64,000 nt of DNA from JBGVSA01 sp049840475 (GTDB lineage: Bacteria; Pseudomonadota; Gammaproteobacteria; Burkholderiales; Rhodocyclaceae), in the NCBI GenBank assembly GCA_049840475.1, contig JASGKX010000001.1, forward strand, positions 992,001 through 1,056,000, given 5' to 3'. Both the position numbers and the translations under genes were made by a program. Numbering within the stretch: the stretch's first letter is position 1; each line of letters opens with the position of its first letter. Shown one piece after another: positions 7,090 through 15,889 of the stretch. The notes beneath the pieces were generated by a model. The model did no database searches, was not told the DNA's origin, and worked only from the letters and a program-made list of their open reading frames with translations.

Positions 7090-8728
7090 GTTCGATCGAC
7101 CGCGTGATGTACCACTGCTGCAGGATCGACAGCGAGTTGTTAACGCACCAGTACAGCACGAGACCCGCCGGGAACCACAGGAACATGAACGTGAACACGA
7201 TCGGCATGGCCATCATGACCTTGGCTTGGATCGGATCCGGCGGCGTCGGGTTCAGACGCTGCTGGATGAACATCGTTGCACCCATGATCAGCGGCAGGAT
7301 GAAATACGGATCGCGCGTCGACAGGTCGGTGATCCAACCAATCCACGGAGCCTGGCGCATTTCAACCACACCCAGAAGCACCCAGTACAACGCGATGAAC
7401 ACGGGGATCTGGATCACGATGGGCAGGCAGCCCCCCATCGGATTGACCTTCTCCGTCTTATAGAGATTCATCATCTCCTGGTTCATGCGCATCTTGTCGC
7501 TGGCGTAGCGCTCCTGGATCTGCTTCATGCGCGGCATCAGCGTCTTCATGCGGGCCATCGAACGATAGCTCGCCGCCGACAGCGGGAAGAACACAGCCTT
7601 GATGATGATGGTCACCAGAATGATCGACCAACCCCAATTACCCAGGATGCTGTGGATAAACGACAGCAGCCAGAACAGCGGCGCAGCGATGATCGTCACC
7701 CAACCGTAGTCGACCACCACGTCCAGCCCAGGGGCAATCTTCTTGAGGTTGTTCTGCTCTTGCGGACCGGCGTACAGCGGCACATCGACCGAAGCCGTCT
7801 TGCCTGCGTTGACCGTCAGCGGCACCTTCACGCCCGCCGAATACAGGCCATTGAAGGTATCGACGAAGAAGTCACGCTGTTCACCCTCCTTCGGCAGGAA
7901 GGCACTGACGAAGTAGTGCTGGATCATGGCAACCCAGCCGTCCTTCGCCGACTTCACAAACTTGGCGTCCTTCTTGTCGATGTCGGTGAACTTCACCTTC
8001 TGGAACTTGCCCTCTTGCGTGAAGAACGCCGGGCCGGTGAAGGTGCTCACGCCGCCGAAGAAACCCGCCGAATGTTCGGCCGCCGCGCCATCGCGTACAA
8101 GCTGAAAATAAGCGGTGGCGTTGATCGGTTGAGCACTTGCGTTGTTCACCTCGTACGCCACGTCCACCAGATAGCTGCCGCGATGGAACGTCAGTACCTT
8201 GGAGACCTGAACGCCGTTGGCTTCCACCGGCGCCTTCAGGCGCACCACCACCTTGTCCTGCCCCGGCTGCAACGTGTAATCACCCGGCTCAAGCGAGTAG
8301 ACCGTCTTGTGATTGGGCAACCCAGCACCGAGCAAACCGCTCTGGGCCAGATAAGTGTGTGTGCCCTTGTTTTCGAGCAGCACGAAGTTGCGCGTCTTGT
8401 CGCCCGTGGCGCGGTGCTGTTCAAGCTCCAGGCGATAGATATCACCACCATAAGCCGACACCTCGGCCATCACCGTGTCGGTTTTCACCACGGCCTTGGG
8501 GTAGGCGCTGTAGTCAGTGCCGCCAGCCGCTGCAACCGCAGCAGCACTCGGCGTACCGGCAGCAGTGCTGCTAGAACCCATCGGCGTGGGAACGCCAGCA
8601 TTCTGATTGACGCCCTGCGTCGCCACAGTTGCGGGCTTAGGCGGGTTGACGTAGCGCGTCCAGTTCTCCCACAGCATGAACAGCGAGAACGCGAACACGA
8701 CTGACAGGAGTAGACGTTTGAAATCCAT
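7064..8728 (-). CDS. yidC: Membrane protein insertase YidC
   Basis: 554-residue inner-membrane insertase that folds and inserts proteins with or without SecYEG. An N-terminal helix (MDFKRLLLSVVFAFSLFMLW) is followed by a low-complexity Ala/Thr/Ser linker and the large periplasmic beta-domain of Gram-negative YidC. The C-terminal five-helix 60 kDa-insertase core includes NWGWSIILVTIIIK and NPMGGCLPIVIQIPVFIALYW. I chose the ATG at 8728, although one two codons upstream (8734) is equally possible. It follows yidD closely. Confidence 0.97.
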   Translation of the reverse strand: MDFKRLLLSVVFAFSLFMLWENWTRYVNPPKPATVATQGVNQNAGVPTPMGSSSTAAGTPSAAAVAAAGGTDYSAYPKAVVKTDTVMAEVSAYGGDIYRLELEQHRATGDKTRNFVLLENKGTHTYLAQSGLLGAGLPNHKTVYSLEPGDYTLQPGQDKVVVRLKAPVEANGVQVSKVLTFHRGSYLVDVAYEVNNASAQPINATAYFQLVRDGAAAEHSAGFFGGVSTFTGPAFFTQEGKFQKVKFTDIDKKDAKFVKSAKDGWVAMIQHYFVSAFLPKEGEQRDFFVDTFNGLYSAGVKVPLTVNAGKTASVDVPLYAGPQEQNNLKKIAPGLDVVVDYGWVTIIAAPLFWLLSFIHSILGNWGWSIILVTIIIKAVFFPLSAASYRSMARMKTLMPRMKQIQERYASDKMRMNQEMMNLYKTEKVNPMGGCLPIVIQIPVFIALYWVLLGVVEMRQAPWIGWITDLSTRDPYFILPLIMGATMFIQQRLNPTPPDPIQAKVMMAMPIVFTFMFLWFPAGLVLYWCVNNSLSILQQWYITRSIERGKQAANS

Positions 8729-8765
8729 CTGCATGAGATTCAGACCAATGAAAAGTCGAAGAAGG

Positions 8766-8990
8766 TCAGGGCACCGGGTCGGGGCCACCCACCGACCAGG
8801 GATTGCACCGCAAAATGCGCCACACCGCTAGCGCGCCGCCGCGAAACAACCCATGCCGCCGCAACGCCTCTTCGGCATAACAAGAACAACTGGGATAAAA
8901 GCGGCATCGATTGCCCAGCATCGGGCTTATCGCGTAACGATAGAAACGGATCAATGCGAGAAAAGGCAACAGCAGCCATTGCTTGATCAT
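8766..8990 (-). CDS. yidD: Membrane protein insertion efficiency factor YidD
   Basis: 74-residue protein with the full YidD signature: an amphipathic N-terminus (LLPFLALIRFYRYAISPMLG), then CRFYPSCSCYAEEAL with its cysteine pair, then a GxxxxxWRILRCNPW block. It assists YidC-dependent insertion at the cytoplasmic face. The start overlaps the rnpA stop by 4 bases, so translation is probably coupled. Confidence 0.95.
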   Translation of the reverse strand: MIKQWLLLPFLALIRFYRYAISPMLGNRCRFYPSCSCYAEEALRRHGLFRGGALAVWRILRCNPWSVGGPDPVP

Positions 8991-9403
8991 CGTGGCAGGC
9001 GTCCGATTAGAGCCGCAATGTCACGCCGCAGATGTGCACGGCTCACGCCTTTCACTGGACGTGACAGGCGCAGGATCAGATCGCAAGGCGGCAAAGTCGT
9101 TCGCACGCGACGGAAATGTTCTCGCGACAAGCGCTTGAGCAGGTTACGCGTCACGGCGTGACGGGCGAGCTTCTTCGCCACCACTACACCCAAGCGCGGT
9201 CCCGCCTCGCTCGGCCGGTAATGCAGGACGAAGCAATCACCGCGGATAGTACGGCGGAAAGCAAAAACGGATGAAAACTCATCCGTTTTGTGCAGACGAT
9301 AGCTCGGATGAAAACCGTATCCGCCCTTATGGGCCGAACCGGCTACCGATCTGTCGTTTTGGGAGGCAGCTTGCATGATGCTAAGCGCTGTGGCGTGAGC
9401 CAC
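8987..9403 (-). CDS. rnpA: Ribonuclease P protein component
   Basis: 138-residue basic protein subunit of RNase P, which matures tRNA 5' ends. The core begins near RLHKTDEFSSVFAFRRTIRG and contains the RNA-binding block GVVVAKKLARHAVTRNLLKRLSRE (family signature around RNRxKR). The first 20 or so residues are less conserved, and a Met at codon 10 is an alternative start. It lies 17 bases after rpmH. Confidence 0.95.
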   Translation of the reverse strand: MAHATALSIMQAASQNDRSVAGSAHKGGYGFHPSYRLHKTDEFSSVFAFRRTIRGDCFVLHYRPSEAGPRLGVVVAKKLARHAVTRNLLKRLSREHFRRVRTTLPPCDLILRLSRPVKGVSRAHLRRDIAALIGRLPR

Positions 9404-9420
9404 CTGCCTCTCGACCAGTC

Positions 9421-9555
9421 TTAGACGGCCAGGCGATGACGGCCCTTCGCGCGGCGGGCAGCGATCACCTTGCGACCGCCCTTGGTGGCCATGCGAACGA
9501 GGAAACCGTGCGTGCGCTTACGGCGGACGACGGAGGGTTGATAGGTACGCTTCAT
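9421..9555 (-). CDS. rpmH: 50S ribosomal protein L34
   Basis: 44-residue, highly basic protein: starts MKRTYQPSVVRRKRTHGF and ends RRAKGRHRLAV. It is an unmistakable L34 of the large ribosomal subunit. It is the first gene of the leftward rpmH-rnpA-yidD-yidC-mnmE cluster and diverges from dnaA across a 429-base intergenic region. Confidence 0.97.
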   Translation of the reverse strand: MKRTYQPSVVRRKRTHGFLVRMATKGGRKVIAARRAKGRHRLAV

Positions 9556-9984
9556 GATGAAATTTCTTTCTTCCGGAGAAACGCGCGATTAAAGCGTCTA
9601 ACGCCCTGTTTGTCAAGACAAAAAACTGGACAACCTGTGGGAAGGCCTGTGGATAAATCCGGGCCGCGAGGGTAATATCTCATCCGCGCCGCGCGGCGGA
9701 CATGAGCCCCTAGGAGGCCATACGCCCGACTCGTTCCATCCCGCCCGGCGCGGGGGAGCGTTCTCTCGCTGTCCGCCGGTTCCCTGAGAAATCAATGAGT
9801 TCCATTCGTCACCACGGTGACGGCACCTTGACGTGCGGATATCTTGGGACTGCTGCGCGGCAGCTTCGCATGGCCGTGAAGCTTCAAGCGTGAACCAGTT
9901 CGTCGTCAGACGAAGCGGGGCGATTTTGTCCACCGCTACCGAATCTGACGCGAACGCCCGTCAACATCAGGATTGTGAAATACC
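9556..9984. other. rpmH-dnaA intergenic region with one DnaA box
   Basis: 429 bases without a gene between divergent rpmH and dnaA, which must hold both promoters. A perfect DnaA box lies on the minus strand at 9648-9656 (TTATCCACA), with a weaker neighbour around 9635. This is consistent with dnaA autoregulation or an accessory origin element. The remainder is GC-rich and no further structure is evident. Confidence 0.6.
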
Positions 9985-11382
9985 GTGAGCCAAGCATTCT
10001 GGAACGCCTGCCTCGCCCGCCTCGAACAGGAATTGCCTCAGCAGCAATTCAATACCTGGATTCGGGCGCTCGAAGCCAATAGCGACGAGGAGGCTTCCTC
10101 ACTGGCGCTGGTCGCCCCTAACCGTTTCGTCCTGCAATGGGTGCGCGAACGCTACCTGCGCCGCATTGAGCAGTTGTCGGAAGAGTACTTCGGCCGTGCC
10201 GTGCCCGTGACATTGAGCCTTGCCAGTGCCAACGACGGTGCACGTCCCACCGCAGCGGTCCGTCCGACACCGTCCGCGCCTGCCGCCACACCTCAACAAG
10301 CAATGGCCGTCGCCGAACCGGCAGCACCGCCCATCACAACGCCAGCGCCGGCGGCACGTGACAAATCGCGCCTCAATGGCGACTTTACGTTCAATACGCT
10401 GGTGACTGGGCGCGCCAACGATCTGGCGCGGGCCGCAGCCATGCAGGTGGCCGAAAATCCGGGCACGTCGTACAACCCACTGTTTGTGTACGGTGGCGTG
10501 GGTCTTGGTAAGACTCACCTTATCCAGGCCATCGGCAATGAAGTTCTGCGCAACAATCCCCGTGCCATCGTGCGTTATGTGCACGCCGAAGACTATGTCT
10601 CTGACGTCGTGCGTGCGTACCAGCAGAAGGGCTTCGACGCATTCAAGCGCTACTACCGTTCGCTCGATCTTCTGCTGATCGACGATATCCAGTTCATCCG
10701 CAATAAAGAACGCACGCAGGAAGAGTTCTTCCATGCATTCAATGCGTTGGTTGAAGCGCGCAAGCAGATCGTGATCACCTGCGATACGTATCCGAAGGAC
10801 ATCCAAGGCCTTGAAGACCGCCTCATCTCCCGTTTCGACTGGGGTTTGACAGTGCAGATCGAGCCGCCTGAACTCGAAATGCGTGTAGCGATCCTCAAGA
10901 AGAAAGCGGAGGTCGATGGCCTTGATCTGTCGGACGATGTCGCTTTCCTGATCGCCAAGCACCTGCGCTCGAACGTACGAGAACTCGAAGGCGCCCTCAA
11001 GAAGGTGGTTGCATACGCCCGCTTCCATGGGCGGAACATCTCTCTTGAGCTCGCACGCGAAGCCTTGCGAGACCTGTTGGCAGCCTTCAATCGCCAGCTG
11101 ACCTTCGAAGTCATCCAGAAAGCGGTCGCAGACTATTACAAGATCAAGCTTGCCGATCTGCTATCCAAAAAGCGCACCCGCAACATTGCACGCCCGCGCC
11201 AGGTCGCCATGTACCTTTCCAAGGAACTGACACCGTCTTCACTCCCCGCCATCGGCGAAGCATTTGGCGGACGTGACCACACCACCGTACTGCACGCCTG
11301 TCGCACGATCGCCGATCTGCGTCTGAACGATCAGCAGCTCAACCACGACCTGCACGTACTGACACAAGTCCTGCGCGGCTGA
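9985..11382 (+). CDS. dnaA: Chromosomal replication initiator protein DnaA
   Basis: 465-residue initiator that binds DnaA boxes and melts oriC. Domain I (about 1-85) starts MSQAFWNACLARLEQELPQQQFNTWI. An Ala/Pro-rich linker (about 85-125) follows. The AAA+ domain carries Walker A GGVGLGKTHL and Walker B LLIDDIQFI. C-terminal domain IV has the box-binding signature GRDHTTVLHACRTI. A GTG start at 9985 gives the canonical N-terminus. The gene is followed by the probable oriC and then dnaN. Confidence 0.98.
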   Translation: MSQAFWNACLARLEQELPQQQFNTWIRALEANSDEEASSLALVAPNRFVLQWVRERYLRRIEQLSEEYFGRAVPVTLSLASANDGARPTAAVRPTPSAPAATPQQAMAVAEPAAPPITTPAPAARDKSRLNGDFTFNTLVTGRANDLARAAAMQVAENPGTSYNPLFVYGGVGLGKTHLIQAIGNEVLRNNPRAIVRYVHAEDYVSDVVRAYQQKGFDAFKRYYRSLDLLLIDDIQFIRNKERTQEEFFHAFNALVEARKQIVITCDTYPKDIQGLEDRLISRFDWGLTVQIEPPELEMRVAILKKKAEVDGLDLSDDVAFLIAKHLRSNVRELEGALKKVVAYARFHGRNISLELAREALRDLLAAFNRQLTFEVIQKAVADYYKIKLADLLSKKRTRNIARPRQVAMYLSKELTPSSLPAIGEAFGGRDHTTVLHACRTIADLRLNDQQLNHDLHVLTQVLRG

Positions 11383-11966
11383 GTACAAAGGTGTGGATAG
11401 CCGGGGGTGAAACGGCGGGAGGAAATGTGAACAAGGCCATTTTCCAGGTCGCGTCGCCAAACAATCCCCGTTTCCTCACAGCGTTCAGACGCCCTGTTCC
11501 ACAGGCTGATCAACATACCTAACAGTATGAATTTAAAAATAAAAATGTAGTTTTCCACAGAACTAGGCCTACGTTAACCATTATTTCTATTGAATTTATA
11601 TAGAACTGTTAACAGCTACCGAAGCGAGGCGCTTTCCTTCTCTTCGCCGGCTAGTAGCCGGCCAACTAGGTGGCAGTCAAGAGAACCTTGAGAACACCAT
11701 CACGCGTTTTTTGCGACAGGTTGACTGGCAAAGAACATGTGCATGCGACGGGAGTTCTTGTGGGAAACAGACTGGAAGTAATATGTACGCTTTGTGCACA
11801 ACGCAGGTATTGGGGCGTCCCTCGAAAACGATCCCCAATTGCTCACACCACAGACTGTGGCTTATTCACAGACTGATGAACATAGTCAAGTTATTGAATA
11901 ATCGATAAAAAATCGATTTATCCACAATCACGGACGGACGTTAACCATCATTAGGAGTTTATATAA
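11383..11966. other. Probable chromosomal origin oriC (dnaA-dnaN intergenic)
   Basis: 584 bases without a convincing gene. DnaA-box matches: TGTGGATAG at 11392-11400 (minus strand, one mismatch), TTTTCCACA at 11551-11559, TTATTCACA at 11862-11870 and a perfect TTATCCACA at 11918-11926. A palindromic near-match, TTGTGCACAA, lies near 11790. AT-rich stretches at about 11517-11545 and 11575-11622 are candidate unwinding elements in an otherwise GC-rich genome. Short reading frames inside show no coding features. The dnaN ribosome site AGGAG lies at the far right. Confidence 0.8.
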
Positions 11967-13073
11967 ATGCTTCTGTTAACAACTACGCGTGACGCGCTGT
12001 TGGCCCCGCTGCAGTCCGTCTCGGGGATCGTCGAAAAACGTCATACGTTGCCGATTCTGTCGAACGTCCTGATCGAAAAGCGTGGTGAGACCCTCACCCT
12101 GCTCGCTACCGATATCGAGATCCAGATCGTCACCAGCTCCGCCGGTGCCCACGGTGACCAAGACACCGCCATCACGGTTGGTGCTCGCAAACTGCAAGAC
12201 ATCCTGCGCGCACTGCCTGAAGGCACTGAAGTCGCCCTGATGCTCGACGACAAGCGTTTGACGTTGAAGGCCGGCAAGAGCCGCTTTGCATTGCAGACCC
12301 TGCCGGCCGCAGACTATCCGCGCATGCAGTTTCAGGACGGCGAAGGGCTCCACTTCACGCTCAGCCAAAAGGCTTTCCGCAAGCAACTGGCTCAGGTTGC
12401 CTACGCCATGGCAGCGCAGGACATCCGCTACTACCTGAACGGCCTGTTGATGATTGGAGATGGCAAGACGCTGCGCATGGTTGCGACTGACGGCCATCGT
12501 CTGGCGCTGGCCAGCACAGAACTCGAGAGTGAGCTGCCCCACACTGAAGTGATCCTGCCGCGCAAGACGGTGACGGAACTTGCCCGTCAGCTTGCTGATT
12601 CGGACGATCCTGTGGATATCACGCTGGTCGGCAACCAGGCTCGTTTCCGCTTTGGGCCGATCGAGCTCATCACCAAGCTCATCGACGGCAAGTTCCCGGA
12701 TTACGAGCGCGTTGTTCCCACCAACAATCCGAAGCTGATCAAGGTTGGCCGCTTGCCCTTGCTGTTGTCGCTGCAGCGTGCGGCCATTCTGACCAACGAG
12801 AAATTCCGCGGTCTGCGTCTCGTGTTGTCCTCTGGCAGTTTGAAGGTCATCAGTTCCAACTCCGAGCAGGAAGAAGCCCAGGAAGAACTCGAAATCGACT
12901 ATCAGGGCGACAGCCTCGAGATTGGCTTCAACGTCACCTACCTCCTCGACGTGCTCAACAACACCGCTGAGGAAGAAATCGAAATTCACCTCAACGAAGC
13001 GATGTCGAGCGCCCTGTTCACGCTGCCTGGCAATGAGCAGTTCAAGGCAGTTGTGATGCCGATGCGCATCTGA
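11967..13073 (+). CDS. dnaN: DNA polymerase III beta subunit (sliding clamp)
   Basis: 368-residue ring-forming clamp that tethers replicative polymerase to DNA. Three clamp domains follow the N-terminus MLLLTTTRDALLAPLQSVSGIVEKRHTLPIL. The conserved VSSNSEQEEAQEELE-like region and the C-terminal NEQFKAVVMPMRI are present. The C-terminal P-M-R/I motif is the usual clamp ending that closes the partner-binding pocket. An AGGAG site precedes the ATG. It lies between oriC and gyrB as in most proteobacteria. Confidence 0.98.
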   Translation: MLLLTTTRDALLAPLQSVSGIVEKRHTLPILSNVLIEKRGETLTLLATDIEIQIVTSSAGAHGDQDTAITVGARKLQDILRALPEGTEVALMLDDKRLTLKAGKSRFALQTLPAADYPRMQFQDGEGLHFTLSQKAFRKQLAQVAYAMAAQDIRYYLNGLLMIGDGKTLRMVATDGHRLALASTELESELPHTEVILPRKTVTELARQLADSDDPVDITLVGNQARFRFGPIELITKLIDGKFPDYERVVPTNNPKLIKVGRLPLLLSLQRAAILTNEKFRGLRLVLSSGSLKVISSNSEQEEAQEELEIDYQGDSLEIGFNVTYLLDVLNNTAEEEIEIHLNEAMSSALFTLPGNEQFKAVVMPMRI

Positions 13074-13209
13074 AGCCCGATCACCACGTAACCCCTGCCA
13101 CGCTGGCGTTAAGGCCGGTGTGGCGGGCTTCGCATGGGTGCTTTCGGCCTTTCAAGGTTTGGAATCGACCCCATATTCGTGGTATACGTACCCTTTGATC
13201 CGAGCGCCT

Positions 13210-15697
13210 ATGTCCGACCAAGCCACCCCCCAGCCCGACAACGAATACGACGAATCCTCCATCCAGCAGCTGGAAGGGCTGGAAGCCGTCCGCAAGCGGC
13301 CAGGGATGTACATTGGCGACACGTCTGATGGCTCGGGCCTGCACCACATGGTGTTCGAGGTCGTCGACAACGCGATCGACGAGGCCTTGGCCGGCTACTG
13401 TGACGACATCGTCGTCACCATCCACTCGGACAACTCGATTTCCGTGACCGACAACGGTCGTGGCATTCCGGTAGGCATCAAGTTCGACGATAAGCACGAA
13501 CCCAAGCGTTCCGCTGCCGAAATCGTCATGTGTGTGCTGCACGCCGGTGGCAAGTTCAATCAGAACAGCTACAAGGTCTCGGGCGGTCTTCATGGCGTGG
13601 GCGTCTCTTGCGTCAACGCGTTGTCGCAGTGGCTGCGACTGGTCATCCGCCGTGACGGCAAGAAGCACTTGCTCGAGTTCTCGCGCGGTAACGCGGTCAA
13701 TCGCGTGATCGAAGTCCAGAATGGTGTCGAGGTTTCTCCCGCCAAAGTCTTGGGCGACACCGAAAAGCGCGGCACGGAAGTCTCACTTCCTTGCTGACGA
13801 AGAAATCTTCGGCAAGGTTGAATTCCATTACGAAATTCTCGCCAAGCGACTGCGCGAGCTGTCTTTCCTGAACAATGGCGTCCGTATTCGCCTTGTCGAC
13901 CAGCGCACCGGCAAGGAAGAAGACTTCGCTTTCTCGGGTGGCGTGAAGGGTTTCGTCGACTACATCAATCGCAGCAAGACCGTGCTGCACCCCAACGTGT
14001 TCTATTCGGCCGGAAACACCAAGGTTACGACTGGGCACGTGCACGAAATTGAAGTCACGGTCGAAGTCGCCATGCAGTGGAACGACAGCTACCAGGAACA
14101 GGTGCTGTGTTTCACCAACAACATTCCGCAATCGGATGGCGGTACACACCTGACCGGCCTGCGTGCGGCGATGACGCGTGTCATCAACAAGTACATCGAA
14201 GAAAACGAGATCGCCAAGAAGGCAAAGGTCGACATCAGTGGCGACGACATGCGCGAAGGCCTCGCCTGCGTGTTGTCGGTCAAAATGCCCGACCCGAAGT
14301 TCGCTTCTCAAACGAAGATGAAGCTGGTCTCGTCCGAAGCTCGTCCGGCAGTCGAAGAAGTCGTGGCGGAAAAGCTCTCAGAATTCCTGCTCGAACGCCC
14401 CAACGACGCCAAGACCATCACCGGCAAAATCGTCGAAGCCGCTCGTGCGCGTGAAGCCGCTCGCAAGGCGCGCGAGATGACCCGCCGTAAGGGTGTCCTG
14501 GACGGCGTCGGCTTGCCCGGCAAGTTGGCTGATTGCCAGGAAAAAGACCCTTCGCTGTGCGAGCTCTACATTGTCGAGGGTGACTCCGCAGGCGGCTCGG
14601 CCAAGCAAGGTCGTGATCGTAAATTCCAGGCCATCCTGCCTCTGCGCGGCAAGGTGCTCAACGTTGAACGCGCGCGTTTCGACAAGTTGATCTCGTCCGA
14701 ACAGATCGCCACGCTCATCACCGCGTTAGGCACTGGCATTGGCAAGGACGACTACAAGCCCGAAAAACTTCGCTACCACCGCATCATCATCATGACCGAT
14801 GCGGACGTGGACGGCGCGCACATCCGTACGCTGCTGCTGACGCTGTTCTATCGTCAGATGCCGGAACTGGTCGATGGTGGTCACATCTACATTGCCCAAC
14901 CGCCGCTCTACAAGGTCAAACACGGCAAAAACGAGCAGTACATCAAGGACGATGCTGAGCTGAACGCGCATCTGCTTCGCCTGGCTTTGGATGGCGCCGT
15001 GCTGACGCCTCGCGAAGGCGCTGACCCGATCGTGGGCGACACCCTTAAAGAGCTCGCGCGTGGTTACCTTGTGGCCGAAGCTGTCATCCAGCGCTTGGCG
15101 AGCTACATTGACCCGGATGCTCTGCATCTGGTCATGGAGCACGACATCGAACTGTCGGTAAACGACGAAGCCTCTGCGCAAGCCTCTGCCGCTCGACTGC
15201 AAGCCAAGCTTGACGATGGCGTGACGGTTCATGCGCGTTATGACGACGTCAAAGAGTCGTGGCAACTGTCGATCGAACGCATGCATCATGGCAATGTGCG
15301 TCGCACGTATATCGAACATGACTTCCTGATCTCTGGCGACTACCAGCAGATCCGCCGTGCGTCGCAGCTCATCAGTGGCCTGATTGGCCCCGGCGCCACC
15401 ATGCACCGTGGTGAAAAAGGCATGGTCATCAAGACCTTCGCTGAAGGCATCACCTGGATGCTCAACGAAGTCGAACGTGGCCTGTCCAAGCAGCGCTACA
15501 AAGGTCTGGGCGAAATGAACCCCGAGCAGTTGTGGGAAACCACCATGGACCCCGCTGTCCGCCGCCTGCTCAAAGTCCAGATCGACGATGCCATCGCCGC
15601 AGACGAGATCTTTACGACGCTGATGGGCGACAACGTGGAACCGCGCCGTGAGTTCATCGAGCAAAACGCGCTGTACGCCAAGAATCTCGACGTGTAA
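13210..15697 (+). CDS. gyrB: DNA gyrase subunit B, frame broken by one extra base as read
   Basis: ATPase subunit of gyrase, which introduces negative supercoils. The GHKL domain shows KRPGMYIGDT, DNGRGIPVG and GGLHGVGVSCVNALS. The TOPRIM domain shows EGDSAGGSAKQGRDR and DADVDGAHIRTLL. The start is at 13210 (MSDQATPQPDNEYDESSIQQLEGLEAVRKRPG). Reading stops at 13795-13797, because after KRGTEV the sequence reads GTC-T-CAC. Dropping the T at about 13783 restores KRGTEVHFLADEEIFGKVEF and an 828-residue protein. gyrB is essential, so a sequence error is the likeliest explanation. A terminator follows at 15822. Confidence 0.95.
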
Positions 15698-15821
15698 CGC
15701 AGTGTGTAGGTGAATGCATAACCTGAGAAAAACGGACGCATAAACAGAGAAAGCTATGAATTTCCGCTTTTCGATAGCAAGGCTGGCATTTGAGCAGTCT
15801 CGCGTCCGGTAGAACGAATTG

Positions 15822-15852
15822 ACGGCCACCCAAGAGTGGCCGTTTGCTTTTT
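15822..15852 (+). terminator. Rho-independent terminator downstream of gyrB
   Basis: Perfect 8-bp stem ACGGCCAC / GTGGCCGT with a 6-base loop, followed by a T-rich run through about 15852. It lies 125 bases after the gyrB stop and just before hsdM. It would separate gyrB transcription from the island. Confidence 0.85.
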
Positions 15853-15889
15853 TGCTGAGTTACGAAATAAAAACAACAGGAATAGCAGC

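Noticed and set aside
6671..8704. Long plus-strand open frame (677 codons) opposite mnmE-yidC
   Set aside because: Shadow of two highly conserved genes on the other strand. The frame is His/Arg-rich, has no ribosome site, and no family resemblance.
11670..11908. Small frames within the dnaA-dnaN gap
   Set aside because: They overlap DnaA boxes and AT-rich DNA, and composition is random; better explained as oriC.
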